Shown in pieces: positions 36,827-49,428 of a DNA stretch of 64,000 bases (position 1 is its first letter; every line of letters begins with the position of its first letter). Made by a program: the position numbers and the translations under genes. This DNA comes from Solen grandis (taxonomy: Eukaryota; Mollusca; Bivalvia; Adapedonta; Solenidae). The stretch covers positions 36,991,757 through 37,055,756 of the forward strand of contig CM037785.1 in assembly GCA_021229015.1 (NCBI GenBank), in the 5' to 3' direction. The notes under the pieces are model-generated. The model did no database searches. It was not told the origin of the DNA and saw nothing but the letters and a program-made list of their open reading frames with translations.

Positions 36827-37700
36827 CTGAATCAATAAATTACCCGAGCATTATATACACGTAGTGCTCGACTTTCGATTGCATTAAATTTAAAGCTTTG
36901 CAGTAAAGTGTTCAAAATATTTGAGCAGTTAAAAGGATTCCCGAATTCCAAACACACTGTTATTATGCATCTTTGCCAAGCGAGGTTGCACATTGAAATA
37001 AAACTGCTCCTGAAAAGGAATAGCGACAAAACATATATTATACTCGTATGAGGAGGCGTTTCCTAGACCAATAAATTGATCGATCACGTTTAGGAAAAAC
37101 GTAATACATACATGTATGTCCTCTCGCTGAAGGATTTTAGATGCATCTTACACACATCATTACTTTTCGTTGGGCACTAAATTTCTTAACTTCGTGGATG
37201 ACTTTATCAGGGCTTTAATCTCCACAAAAATAGTTAATTTTCGGGACCTCACGATTTCAAGGACATGAATCAACACAAGAAATAACCTGTTATAAAGACC
37301 AAATGATTTCGGAGAGAAAAGATTGTATATATGCGTAAAAAAACCCAACTCGTTTACATGTTCTTCTCAACAACAAATTAGTCGATAAACAGAAATGCCA
37401 TCAACGCACTGAAAATCGGAACTCCTCGTCCTTCTTCGCTACTTCGACCAGGAACTCAGTCATATCTACTTGGCATTTTCCGGTACATCGAAGTTCCGAT
37501 TGCCCACGAATTCCTTATAAGCTATGTCGCACCTACTTCCTGGTCACTTATTGATTGCAAATATATACATCTGTTCAGCCGTATTCATGTGTCTAGATTA
37601 CCGCCATTGTCCAGATGTGCAGCACAGGAAATATTTTCTTGGCATAGACATACAAACATTGCCGAAAGTTTAGCCCAAATAGAATATTGAGTTGAGTTTC
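36827..37700. other. Region upstream of Hcp
   Basis: Would hold the Hcp promoter or an untranslated first exon. No TATA box or known element was assigned. No coding sequence was recognised. Confidence 0.4.
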
Positions 37701-37704
37701 TTGT

Positions 37705-38412
37705 CACAGGAGCTCAAAGCTGCATGGGGCGCATCATTTCGTACTTAATGGTAACAATAAAGAGGGATTAGACAAAGCCTGGAAAAACGCGTTTTTAACG
37801 AAATTAGTCACTGAAAAATTGAACAGGTTGTATTTTAAATTAAGAAATCGTAAAACGTAAATGGGGACGATAATGTCGTGAATTAATTATTCCATTCTAA
37901 TTTAACAACAGTCCAGGGAAGTTTTTTTTTTTCCGGTTTCTTTCGCAATGAATATAAAAGTAAGTTTTTAATAGGCAATCTGTAAACGAAACTGACATTT
38001 CCCGGGGAAACTATTTACGGAGGCCCAGAAAAGCATAAACCATTTTACTGACAGTGGACACAATGTTACCATTTTCAGACAAGCAGGCTAGGTACAGAAT
38101 TGTCATACCTGCTAAAAACAATACTCAATTTAAATATATTGACCAATGAGCGCTTACCTTTTATTCACTGCAAAAGAAACCGGAAGTAGCCGGTATCGGC
38201 TGATGGGATGTCATTTATAAGAATATACAAAAGGGAAACGGCTCGATTCTTTATTTCTAATAATTTCAAATGTAAATGAACCATTTTACTGATCTTTATT
38301 TACCGAAAATACGATATTTAAAAGATAGCCGAATAAAGAGTCCTTCCTTCCTTTTTATAATGTTACCATTAAGCACAAAACGATTCGCCCCATGCAACTT
38401 CGAGCCCCTGTG
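37705..38412. repeat. Fold-back pair: arms of about 50 bp, about 600 bp apart
   Basis: The left arm 37705-37756 (caaagctgcatggggcgcat ... cttaatggtaac) is the near-exact reverse complement of the right arm 38359-38412 (gttaccattaag ... cgccccatgcaactt). Nothing coding was recognised between them. Confidence 0.7.
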
Positions 38413-38514
38413 TTTCTTGTGGGCAAACCGAACCTAATTTTTTGCCGCCATCCGTAAAAATATGCAAAAACGAAACAACAAAATATGATGTGTTCCAGAA
38501 ATTTTTAGTAAAAA

Positions 38515-38640
38515 TACGGGAGGGCGAGACAAAGGGACCTTCAGGTGACTCTGCGATGACCAAGCCGACCACGTGCTGACGGTTTTTGATCAACATGTTT
38601 AAAAACAGACGCGATCGCGCATATCTTTCCCCGAAGGTAT
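38515..38640 (+). repeat. Dispersed repeat, copy 1 (pairs with 47938-48052)
   Basis: Both copies share agggaccttcagg, gactct, cgaccaag-like sequence and aacatgtttaaaaacag in the same order. Type unknown. Confidence 0.65.
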
Positions 38641-39750
38641 ATAGGATATAGGCTTACTGTTTTCGCAAAAATGCGGACTAACGATAAAAAAAAGTAAAAA
38701 TAAGAAGGATGGCCAAAACAATCCCTGGTGAAATGGCACAATTACATAGCATTCATACTACGAATATTGTTCAAATATGAATGCATCTATCTAGAATGTT
38801 ATGTTATCTCGCTAAAAAAATGCAAAAATTATAAGGAAATCAAAATAATGGAGTAGATATACATGTTCCCTTTACATTGATACAACGTTCACTTTAGCCG
38901 TGTCTTTCAATTGCTAACTTAATTTTGCTTACTCGTGTATACTAATACACAATTGTTGGTAGAAGATCGAAGTACGCCGTTGAAATACAGTCCCATGTTA
39001 AGAATAGTTGAATTCTTGGAATAAGGTGTATAGAGACATTTTTGATAAAATATGTTCTGTTTCTGGGCAAAATGAAATGTTTTTTGACAGGTATATTTTT
39101 TGAATTAAGAAATTCTAAATGGGATAGTTTCATCAGAAGATGGCACCACATGACCGTCAGAAGAAAACAACAACATGTGTCACAATGGTTGCTAGGTTGA
39201 AAGAAATAGTTGCTAGTTGCTACTGCCGCTTGGCAAATAGCTAGTATGAGAAGCAGCTCGTACAATTCACAAACGTGAAATGAGAAAGTTTTTTTGCTAT
39301 ATGGATTCCCCAACTGCTGACAGATGAGCAGTAAAAAGCACGCGTGCAATTCCCGAAAATGTTGCTTCAACAAGTTCTAAATAACAATGCACGGTCTTTC
39401 GTAAATGACGTCACTGGTGACGAGACATGGATTCTCTTTTTTAGCCCAAACGAACAAAATATAGGCAACAAAGTCTTTGAAAAGACCATGCATTGATAAA
39501 CGGACCATAAGTGTCAAGAAATAAATGTCTGCTTTATTCTTCACAACTCAGGGTCCCGCCATTCAGGTTGCTGTACATTAAGGGAAATCAGTAAATGCGA
39601 AGTTTTCCAAGACTTAAGTTCTTCAAAAACTCCAGAAATATTATACAAGAGAAAAAATGATTTAATGGACGGCGTACAAGAAGCATACTGTCTCTCTTTC
39701 TATCTCCCTCTCTTTCTCTCGCCTACCGGTTTGACCGTATAACCTAACCT
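38641..39750. other. No gene recognised
   Basis: The longest open frame (minus, 38942-39373, 143 codons) is leucine-rich with no domain and no splice context; it is treated as chance. Confidence 0.5.
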
Positions 39751-39763
39751 TATTAATATATCT

Positions 39764-40016
39764 GGGGGGCCGCCGTGGCCGACCGGTTACAGTCGTGGAC
39801 TACAAATCTCTCAGCCCCTCATCGCTGTGGGTTCGAATCCCGGTAGGGACTTCGGATTTTTCATGTGAGGAAGCCTTCCAGCTGGCTTGCTGTAGGTCGG
39901 TGGTTCTACCCGGGTACCTCTAGGTACTCGGGGTCTTCCTCCACCTGTAATTAGCTGGACGTCGCTATATGATTGAAATACTATCGAAGCGACGGTAAAG
40001 CCCAATACAATACAAT
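39764..40016 (+). mobile_element. tRNA-derived SINE (family 2), full length, perfect target duplication
   Basis: Head: gccgtggccgaccggttaca (A box) and gtgggttcgaatcccgg (B box). Body: gaagccttccagctggcttg. Tail: ttagctggacgtcgctat, then cgaagcgacggtaaa and (aatac)n. attaatatatct flanks it at 39752-39763 and 40017-40028. Both pol III promoter boxes are intact. Confidence 0.95.
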
Positions 40017-40253
40017 ATTAATATATCTATATCAAAAGAAATACAAATTAACAAAAACAAAAAAAATGGATGTATAAAAACTAGTATTTAAATATACTAA
40101 TCATATATAGCCAAATAATACTGTTTTTAAAATACTTTATTACTGCATATTGTGTCATATTTAAAACAACCTTATCATTTTCTTTTTATTCTTTTACTTA
40201 TGTATGTTATTTTCTTTTTAATTATTATCATTTCTTTTGATAAAGAAAAAAAA

Positions 40254-40325
40254 AACGTCCGAGCTGGAATCGAACTCAGGACCCCTACATGAAAGATTTC
40301 GACTGGCTCTCTTCCAATTTGAGCC
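40254..40325 (-). mobile_element. tRNA-like SINE head, minus strand
   Basis: The reverse complement contains gagttcgattccagctcgg, a good B box, with a weaker A-box region upstream. No downstream family tail was recognised. Confidence 0.5.
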
Positions 40326-40622
40326 AATTCTGCAACTGATAAACAATTACAAATGTATTCAAATGAGACGATTTATAGGTAATTATCTCAAAATAAAAAA
40401 ACAACAGCAACATAGTCCTACAGTTCAAATTATACTAATTTACAGCATAAACTACACCAAACTTCATTTTGATAAGCTAAAACTGCGCAGTGATTACACT
40501 ATTGAATTACATGTATACTATAATGATAATCGATAACATTTTCATAATATTTGAATCCCATTGTTAAGGCTGGAAATAGTATATCTTTCTTACCCAAGTA
40601 TTTTATGATTATATGTAACTGC

Positions 40623-40864
40623 TTAACCCTTTCCCTCATATAGACTCATTTTGACGCCCTCAATAAGTACCACATAAAGCCTGATCTGCAGAAAACCACA
40701 GTTAAACCTTACCAAATTTAATTGTAAAATCCTCATTTCCAGACCACTGAGGAGCAGCGAACAGCATAAAACCTGATCAGCATGCGAGTTACTCGCAGAC
40801 TGATCTGGTTTTATGCTGTTCGCTTAGGTCTTTTCATGGTTTCCTCTATGAGGGAAAGGGTTAA
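40623..40864 (-). mobile_element. TTAA-flanked palindromic MITE, copy 2
   Basis: TTAA at both borders; ccctttccctcata and tatgagggaaaggg as inverted ends. The central palindrome carries two or three substitutions (agcatgcgagttactcgcag). Reversed relative to 19869. Confidence 0.88.
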
Positions 40865-40898
40865 TCTAATAAAAATTGCACTTACAATATATCCATAT

Positions 40899-40954
<56 letters not shown>

Positions 40955-40957
40955 TTT
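40899..40957. repeat. (TATT)n microsatellite
   Basis: About 14 perfect tetranucleotide units, 35 bp after a MITE. Confidence 0.95.
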
Positions 40958-41349
40958 TCTAAGAAAGAAACAAAATCAGTCTTAGCTTCTATTTAGATAT
41001 GTTTACATTAAATTGACACAGAGTCATTAATTCGATTTGATGAAAAATTGTAATTTATTTCGGTCCATGTTAAATTAAGAAATGTTTGTTTCTACGACTG
41101 TCCTTTTCGGTCACACCACTGGTAACGGATAGGGTAGAACTGTATGACCTATTTTCCTAGATGCTTCAAAATAAGGATAGATGGTATTATTTTTTTTCCT
41201 AAGAGGGGGTTTCTAAAGAAATAAAGAGGAATACGATTAAGGACACTATGCATAAGATATTTCTCCTCTCCAAGAAACATGAACCTAGGACATAGTTAAA
41301 CAGTGTTTAAATCTACACATGATACATATTGTATACCATACCATTTTTT

Positions 41350-41790
41350 TATATTACATGCGCACGTAGTAGCTATTACATGCGCACGTAATATAGTTAT
41401 CACGTTCACACGCACTAGTTTTCGCGTCCCACCACTTGGTTTTAATTCATTACCATCAATCACATTCTTGCATGGGGAAATATATCCCAAAGCAAATACC
41501 TGCGGCATGCTTTTGCAGTTGCCTTGTTTTGTTTTTTTTTTTTTTTTTGTTGTTTGTTTTTTTTTCAAGAATATGAACAGTTCAAAATATATGGTGTTTT
41601 TGATTTCAAATTCACCAGGATTTGGATTAGCATGGTTATTTTATCAAGATGAAAATTAATTTTACATAATATTTCTGAAACAAATGTCTGGATATCAAAG
41701 TGAAACATCACCTGAGTTTGAAGCACTCAAACACACTTTTTTTTTCACTCTAAGATCTAATTACGTGCGCACGTGGTAGCTACGTAGTTC
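41350..41790. repeat. AT-rich stretch bounded by ATGCGCACGTA / ACGTGCGCACGT motifs
   Basis: acatgcgcacgta occurs twice (41356, 41379) and the self-complementary acgtgcgcacgt at 41763, near gtagct in each case. It may be a decayed inverted-repeat element, with T-rich runs between. Confidence 0.35.
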
Positions 41791-41880
41791 CGAATGGCTT
41801 ATAGAAAGGGTTTGATACAATGTTAATCTCCCATATATAGTGTCATATAAAGTGGCGCGACTTTTCAAATAATCGAAATA

Positions 41881-42115
41881 TCGTCCTCGGTGGCCGAGTG
41901 GTAAGAGCGTCCGCCTCGGGAGCGGGAGGTCGTGGGTTCGATCCCCGGCCGCGACATACCAAAGTCGTAAAAATGGTACTGGTATAGCTCCTTTGCTTGG
42001 CGCTCAGCATATAAGGTAAGTTGCAGGACTAGTTGGCCCGGTGTCAGGATGATGTGACTGGGCGTGGTATCATGCCACATGTCTACGGCGTGATACTGCA
42101 GTGTGGCAGCACTTT
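41881..42115 (+). mobile_element. tRNA-derived SINE (family 1), intact head
   Basis: Head with A box cggtggccgagtggtaag and B box gtgggttcgatccccgg, then taccaaagtcgtaaaaatgg and ggcccggtgtcaggatgatg. It ends near gtggcagcac without the (aaac)n tail, so the 3' end is truncated. It is the best-preserved head of family 1 here. Confidence 0.92.
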
Positions 42116-42673
42116 GTTGTTAAGCACTGTATCCATGAACACGTCCGCGCAGAGTATGTGCAAAATACGTCGAATGTATATAAAGTCAAAAGGGCGTGTC
42201 TTTTAATCATGTAATTTTGTAACCAAATGATGTTTTTGAGCACAAAATAAGTACACTAGTGCCAATCAGTTGCACTCGTTTGGACCATAAGTTTAAATTT
42301 AAATGAGTATTTGTAAATAATGTTTGTTTTTTTACTCTGTTCATACTTCTTTAATTTTCGAGTGAGTTAACATTTTGAATCAGATAAGACAATGACAAAT
42401 TCCTGTAAAGATAAAAAACATAAACCAAACTGCTTGTATCACTAAGTTACATGTGACACATCCGGTGTTACACAATATGAAAAACCGCATACCGCGCGTA
42501 TATAAAACACACTAACCTAATCTCCAGATATGGTGGACAATGATATGAGCACATCTACTTCAGATAAAGTGCACACCACTAAGCAAATGATGATATATTG
42601 AAATATAGAACTAAAACATGGGTCTGCGTTGCAATGGGAGATATTGATGTTTTAAATGGCTTACCCATTGGGT

Positions 42674-42680
<7 letters not shown>

Positions 42681-42713
<33 letters not shown>
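42681..42713. repeat. Poly(A) run of 33
   Basis: An uninterrupted A tract. No element end was recognised before it, so a retroposed tail is unproven. Confidence 0.9.
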
Positions 42714-42715
<2 letters not shown>

Positions 42716-43700
42716 TGCCTACTCACCAATTTCTAGGGTACAAACACGCCTTTCGTACACAATGATTTTTCGTAAAATGAATAGATATGGAAGACTTCTA
42801 TAATCAATTAGGCGAAGTTTATGCAGTTTTTATGAGTACTTGTAGAATTAGAAAAGCAGTGCTTATTATTTACCCACAAACCTACTGAAATGAACCTTAT
42901 TTGAATATTAGTAGAGATAATGGTTGCCAATAATCGCATTGAACAAAAACGTATCAACATCAAAGAACATCAATTAAACAGTGTCTGAATTAGATCTCTT
43001 CATAAAGATCTGAAAGCACCCTGTGATTATATTACAAGTGTTGTTATACTGGGTGTTTTCGATGATTGAAATCCGATCGATTGCGTAATGAAAAAGAAGC
43101 AATTAATTGAATTTGTTCACTTTCAATTATCAATATAAAAAGTAAAGCTTTTTAATAGCGGCCATTTTTAAATGGTAACCATGTGATTGAACTATTCTAG
43201 CTTTTAGCAGCTAGTCATATTTAAATGTGAATAAAAATAAAATGTGACCTCATGAGATACGTATTTGTTTAGTTCTTTTACTTTATATGCTTTAAATGGT
43301 CTCCATTTCATTCTGATTCATAACACTTTGAACAAAAATACTCTTTTAACTATGTATTTTATTCATGAAATATATTTAATAATATGTCATAACTTATTTC
43401 ACCTATATACATGTACCTACCGAGAGAACGGATTGTGTAATAAAATTCAACCTTAAATATTGCCTTTTTGTTTTCACTTAAATGTATCATATAAAGAAAT
43501 CAGTAGATCAGATACAAAATTATCAACTTAAAAAAATAAAAGATAAGAAATCATTAATACTGATAATGATAATAAGTAAAATATAAAACATAAAGTTCCT
43601 TTTATTACACAGCGGCCATATTAAGCCGTCAGATGATCACATCTACTCAAATACTTAAAGTTGTTCATAAATTAAAGATAAACTCACGTTAGAAATCCTA
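42714..43700. other. No gene recognised
   Basis: AT-rich; only short chance frames. Confidence 0.55.
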
Positions 43701-43724
43701 GCTTTATTAAGTATCCCTGAACGT

Positions 43725-43935
43725 TGTCACGTATGTTTTTTCTGGTAATGCAATACACTGTTTACTCGACCTTCACCTCAAGCCCAAGATCATAATGAAA
43801 CCGCGCTCTTAAGCGAAGCCTCATACAGAGCCGGGCACCAGTCAAAAGGTGTGCTACACAACCGTTTTAGACCAATCGGAAGTTCCGAACGTGCACAACC
43901 AACCAGGTTTACTCAAACGAAAATGAATATATTTA
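43725..43935. repeat. Dispersed repeat, copy 2
   Basis: Diverged homologue of 21670-21900, in the same orientation. Confidence 0.55.
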
Positions 43936-44139
43936 AATGGGACATAACTGGTGGTTTAATATCAGAAACTGTTCAGTTATAGTTACCTGGGCTCTCCATG
44001 TGCAATTGATTGGTCTATATGTATGGAATGCCATAGCTGCCTTGACATGAGCCGATGTATTGTATCATGATCACAATGGCGTTTCTTGCAAATCGTAGTG
44101 ATAAAGATGTTATGTCCTTTCACAAATACATAATCCTTA

Positions 44140-44680
44140 TTTGCATTATACAATGATTTTATTTTATGATGTTCACATGACATTACATGTTGACCATTGT
44201 TGATGCTGTGACGGTCATTTGTCATTATGTGATGTTCATTTAGTCTTCTCTGATGATCGCGGCCTGTATGATGCCCACATTCCATGACATACTTTTCATG
44301 ATAAGTATACGATGATCATCTGTCATTATATTATACTAACTTAGAAGTACATACTGGTCGATGTCATTATACGATGATTATCTGTCATTATGTTACACTA
44401 ACTTAGAAGTACATACTGGTCGATGTCATTACACGATGATCTTTTGTCATTTCACGATGATCATTTATACTTATTTCATGACCAACTAACACAATATGAT
44501 GCAATTCTAATATAATATGATGCTATTTAGTATTATATGATACTACTTAATATTACATGATGTCATTTTAGTTTTACCTGTATATGATGCTAAATTAGTA
44601 TTATATGATGATAATTTAGTTTTATAAGATGACTTTTTGGTAGCAATGATGGTCATTTGTTACAGATGCAATACTACAGA
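44140..44680. repeat. Degenerate ATGATG/TGTCAT-rich tandem region
   Basis: Repeated gatgatc, tgtcattat and atgatg blocks. The block starting actaacttagaagtacatac recurs after 63 bp (44337 and 44398). Confidence 0.7.
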
Positions 44681-44759
44681 TACGTCATTTTAGCTCGAAT
44701 ATTTTGAAACGCTCAGTTTGTAAAAAGTCATGGACACATTTATTATATATGATTGACCT

Positions 44760-45360
44760 TCGGTAAAGAAAATATTTATAAAAACTCGCCTGATCCCTTA
44801 TATTACCAACGGACAAGTACGGAATTTCACGGCCACCGATTCGGCTGTTCCTAACAAGTTCCAGAATCTGCCTAGTTTTGCCAGGCAGATACGATTCTCC
44901 TCGTGTAACATTGCTCTTCACACTAGAGCGCCAGGCACATCGGCCAAGAGCTAGATCTTCCCATGTGTCAGGTTCGATGTGGAACAGCTTGTGGATACTT
45001 TCAAGGAGTCTTTGTACCGCTTTTTCTGACCACCTTTGGTGCGTGAGCCATTTACTACCTCACCGTACAAGAGCTGTTTCGGGATGCGGGTGTCAGACAT
45101 TCTTTGAACATGACCAGCCCAGCGGAGTTGGCCTGACCGCAGCATGGTGTCGATGCTGTACATGTTAGCACGACTTAAAACCTCAGTATCTGGGATCTTG
45201 TCCTGCCATCTGATGCTGGTTTAGTTTCCTGATGTGTCTCTGGTAACCGTCCAGGTCTCACTTGCATAGAGAAAGATTGTCAGTACAATTGCTCTGTACA
45301 CGCGGCAAGTAGCGTAGCGTCAATTGCTCTGTACACGCGGCAAGTAGCGTAGCGTATTCA
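44760..45360 (-). pseudogene. LINE reverse-transcriptase 3' relic
   Basis: The minus strand reads FLYASETWTVTRDT, then LRWAGHVQRMSDTRIPKQLL, YGE and GGQKKRYKDSLK: the C-terminal end of a non-LTR retrotransposon polyprotein. A frameshift near 44975 moves the reading to LFHIEPDTWEDLALGRCAWR in another frame, and a stop lies in the 5' part. Dead copy. Confidence 0.8.
45284..45354. repeat. Perfect 35-bp tandem duplication inside the LINE relic
   Basis: caattgctctgtacacgcgg plus the next 15 bases occurs twice without a mismatch, which points to a recent event (or an assembly artefact). Confidence 0.9.
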
Positions 45361-45384
45361 GAGGTGTACTTTTAGTCAGATTGT

Positions 45385-45502
45385 AGTGCTGTCACATTGC
45401 CTAGCAGACATATGGCATGATACCCAGTCACATTATCCTGACAACAGGCCAACTAGTCCTGGAACTGCCATGATATGCTAAGCGCCAAGTAAGAGAACTT
45501 AC
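45385..45502 (-). mobile_element. SINE family 1, internal fragment
   Basis: Contains gacatatggcatgataccca, gtcacattatcctgac and gccaactagtcctggaact: the body of the family without head or tail. Confidence 0.8.
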
Positions 45503-46888
45503 ATCTATGTATTTTAAAGATAGTATGTTTTATTTCAGTAGAATATTTGTATAAACCTTCAATTTTGGTATCTATAAATCCAGCCAAGTATTCCTATCAA
45601 TAATAGAAGCGCAAATAAGTTTTAATACTTTGTAAAAAAAAAAAAAAAAAATAAATAAATCGGCGTAGCTGTCTAACATCACACTTTTGACCTACTTACG
45701 GATGATGACGCAAGATAAGACCAAATGAATATTTAAACGAATTTCATTGGTGAAAATATCTACATTTGAGGAAAAAGGTACCACACACTTGTATATTGAG
45801 ATGACAACTGCCTGACATAAATGCTTCGTTTTCACGAAATATCAGTTAAGTATTCGGATTGAATTACATTTTCAAATGTGTAGACTTTGTTTTATCAAAA
45901 TACATCCTTTAGATGTTTCGGACCGAATGTATTATAGTCTATTTCACCGACTCCGTATGACATGAAGAGTTTACTCTGCTGATTGTGGTGGAGGGGACCA
46001 CTTATTTTTTCGGCCGTTAGCCCGTTTATTTTCACCCTGACTTCCTGTAAAACACACAGTAATGAAGCGGAATAAAATTAGGCTTTTCATTGGTCATTAT
46101 ATACTTTGATAAATTCCCATTGGTCATTGTAAAATTAGTCAAAAGAAAAGAAAGGAGTTGCAGAAATGATTTCATAGATCTCTGTTTGTTTTAAAAGTTG
46201 AAGTTTTCTTCCCCTGCGAACGATTTGTCCCGAATAGTAAGACACTGCACACTTTTAAGGTAAATTGAAAGAGTAGAATGCTAAAAAATAGAAAACACAT
46301 AGATTTCGGAATTAATTGTTCGACCCTGACAGATCCTATATTCAACAAAAACGTAACATCCGGTTTCGTTTTGTAGCCCGCGAAACGAAGTCTAATGCGC
46401 AGATGTTTTAAGGCTGTAAGTGTCAACCAAGATTGTACAAATTATTTGAATCCGTGGTATTTCAAAGAGCTGCACTGACACAGGAATTACACAACTATTA
46501 AACCAACAACAAAATCTGTTACACGTTAAACCATTCAGACACTAATCATCAAGATGGTTACCACGGCCGAGTATCTTATTAAAGATATTTCTTGTATATA
46601 ATTGTTCTGCAATCTCCATTACTTTAATCCCCATAGGCCGAATATCCTTTAAAGATATTTCTTGTTTATGTTGTCCTTCTTGGCGGTTTTCAGTTACGCA
46701 TCACGTGTCTCGAAATGCGCGAAACATTTTATGTTCAATAAACATGCATTAAAAAAGTGGATTGATATAAGACATCTCAAAATGGCAAATATGAATTCTA
46801 AATACATTTAAGGGAAGTATATAGCCTCAAAAATACATGGGCAAAACATTTTGGCAACCAAGCATCGTATAGTACGGTATGAACATAC
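45503..46888. other. No gene recognised
   Basis: Includes a short duplication (ttaaagatatttcttg at 46578 and 46651) in otherwise unremarkable sequence. Confidence 0.5.
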
Positions 46889-47130
46889 TTAACCCTTTCC
46901 TTCATAGAGGAAACCATGAAAAGACCTATGCGAACAGCATAAAACCAGATCAGCCTGCGAGTAACTCGCAGGCTGATCAGGTTTTATTCTGTTCGCTGCT
47001 CCTCAGTGGTCTGGAAATGAGGATTTTGTAATTAAATTTGGTAAGGTTTAACTGTGATTTTCTGCAGATCAGGCTTTATGTGGTATCTATTGAGTGCGCC
47101 AAAATAAGTCTATATGAGGGAAAGGGTTAA
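46889..47130 (+). mobile_element. TTAA-flanked palindromic MITE, copy 3
   Basis: Complete, with TTAA at both borders. The central palindrome is intact (cctgcgagtaactcgcagg core) apart from one change in the right arm (attctgttcgc). Confidence 0.9.
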
Positions 47131-47285
47131 CGACATTTGAACTTCATATAACGATATTTGAATATCATGTAACGATATGTGAGCATCATATAATGTGATT
47201 TAAACATCAAGCTACGAAATTTGAACACGATGTAACGACACATGCAGTTACATCATATAACGACTTTTTTACAGCATAAACGCAC
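47131..47285. repeat. Degenerate tandem repeat of about 23 bp
   Basis: Successive variants of catataacgatatttgaa (for example at 47146, 47169 and 47192). Confidence 0.65.
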
Positions 47286-47937
47286 ATTGCATACACCACA
47301 TTGTATTTTGTTTGCATCGTTAAATGCGTTAAGACAGGTATGGCGTTCCATATTGATGAATAGATTATATTCGATTAACATACTTCTTATCATATGACGT
47401 GGAGTCGTCTTACCTTCACTTGATCTATGTCTGTATTCTTTGAGGTTTTATAGCCTCATAAACTAGAACTACTTTGGGAGTGTTTGAAATGCTATGATTG
47501 AGTTTTTGCCCTTTAACCCTTACACCAAATATAGTCACACGAATACATTATAGAGACGATGAAAGGTCCACAGACGCCTGGGTTGAGACCAGATTCTATA
47601 ACGTTTTACAAAAAAAGTGAATGATTAGCAAATAGATTTTTCGTCAGGCCAACATATATCATAAACTATAATAGTAAAATCAAACAATAATAGGGCCCTT
47701 TAAACAAGGACGGCCCGTTCTGGACCAGATTGTCAAGGCTTAATCTTTTTTTTTCTTTCTTTCTTTTTTTTTTTTTTTTTTTTTGACCCGGTTGAGTTTC
47801 TACCTATAGGCCATGGCGGTGGGACGAATTACAGACGTTTCTCGCGCAATCGATGTATTTAAAAGGCGAGAGTAAGCGAAAGTACCGGTATTTACGCGAC
47901 CCTCGGTAGATAGCGGCAGAGGCTTTAGGAAAACTTA

Positions 47938-48052
47938 AGAGGGCAGACGAGACAAGGGGACCTTCAGGAGACTCTGGCACGACCAAGATGACCACAGGCC
48001 AATGATTGTTGATCGACTTTTGTTTTTTAACATGTTTAAAAACAGTAGCCGA
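47938..48052 (+). repeat. Dispersed repeat, copy 2
   Basis: Homologue of 38515-38640 (aggggaccttcagg ... aacatgtttaaaaacag). Confidence 0.65.
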
Positions 48053-48317
48053 TCACTTTTTCGACAGATCGACCAAAACATAGATTAAAAGGGATACTTA
48101 TCACATGATAGATTTTACATAATGCACTTCCATTCAAACATTTCTTCCAACAGCGCACTAGTCACGTTGATATTGGCGCTGATGGTAGGAACCAGTCAAG
48201 TTGATACTGACAATGGTAATATGTTCTTTTACTTTTTTCACATCACTTGGTCACAAGTTTTACAACTTATATTCATCCCTCTCGATGGTTCCATGGTTGG
48301 ACAAGTACTTGGCACCT

Positions 48318-48405
48318 AGGAAGGTCACGAAAGATCCCTGCCTCCAACGGGGTTCGAACCCACAACCTTAGGATCCACAGTCGGGTCCACGGCGACCTTT
48401 AGTGA
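48318..48405 (-). mobile_element. tRNA-like SINE head inside the array
   Basis: The reverse complement holds gtgggttcgaaccccgttgg, a near-consensus B box, with a weak A-box region upstream. The array resumes directly after it. Confidence 0.6.
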
Positions 48406-49310
48406 CAGATACCACATTTGTATTGGCACTGGTGATATGTACCAGTCACGTTGTTTTTGGCATTGATGTTAGGTACCAGTCACGATACTTTTGACCTTAG
48501 TGTTAGGTAAACAATCATGCATATATTGACCTTATTGACCGGTAACAGTCATGCTGATATTGACACTGTTGTTAGGATCCTGACACAGTGATATTGGCAT
48601 CTGTGTTTGGTACCAGTCACATTGATATTATTGTTAGGTTCAAATCATGCATATATTGACCTTGGTGTCAGGTATATGGCATGCTTATAATGACATTGTT
48701 GTTAGGTTCCAAACCATGCATATATTGACCTTGGTGTCAGGTATATGACATGCTGATATTGACATTATTGTTAGGTTCAAACTGACATGCTGATAATGAC
48801 ATTATTGTTAGGTTCAAACCATTCATATATTGACCTTGGTGTCAGGTATATGACATGCTGATATTGACATTATTGTTAGGTTCAAACCATTCATATATTG
48901 ACCTTGGTGTCAGGTATTATTGTTAGGTTCCAAACCATGCATATATTGACCTTGGTGTCAGGTATATGACATGCTGATATTGACATTATTGTTAGGTTCA
49001 AACCATTCATATATTGACCTTGGTGTCAGGTATATGGCATGCTGATAATGACATTATTGTTAGGTTCCAAACCATGCATATATTGACCTTGGTGTCAGGT
49101 ATATGACATGCTGATATTGACATTATTGTTAGGTTCCAAACCATTCATATATTGACCTTGTGTCAGGTATATGGCAGCTGATAATGACATTGTTGTTAGG
49201 TACCAATAATGCTGATATTGACATTGTTGTTAGGTACCAATAATGCTGATATTGACATTGTTGTTAGGTACCAATAATGCTGATATTGACATTGTTGTTA
49301 GGTACCAATA

Positions 49311-49428
49311 GTTCTACCCGGATGCCTCCGTGCATTCGGGGTCTTACTCCACCTGTAATTAGCTGGACGTCGCTATGTGACTGAAATACTGTCGAAGCGA
49401 CGGTAAACTCAAATAGTCAAGTCAAGTC
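49311..49428 (+). mobile_element. SINE family 2, 5'-truncated, inserted in the array
   Basis: Starts gttctacccggatgcctc and runs to the cgaagcgacggtaaac tail. taggtaccaata lies on both sides (49299-49310, 49429-49440): either a target duplication or adjoining array units. Confidence 0.85.

Noticed and set aside
38942..39373. 143-codon minus-strand open frame
   Set aside because: No domain, no convincing splice sites or start context; expected by chance over AT-rich DNA of this length.
39764..39850. Functional tRNA gene
   Set aside because: A and B boxes are good but the acceptor stem does not close, and it continues into a SINE body with target duplications.
41881..41957. Functional tRNA gene
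   Set aside because: Head of SINE family 1: it continues into the body shared with five other copies.
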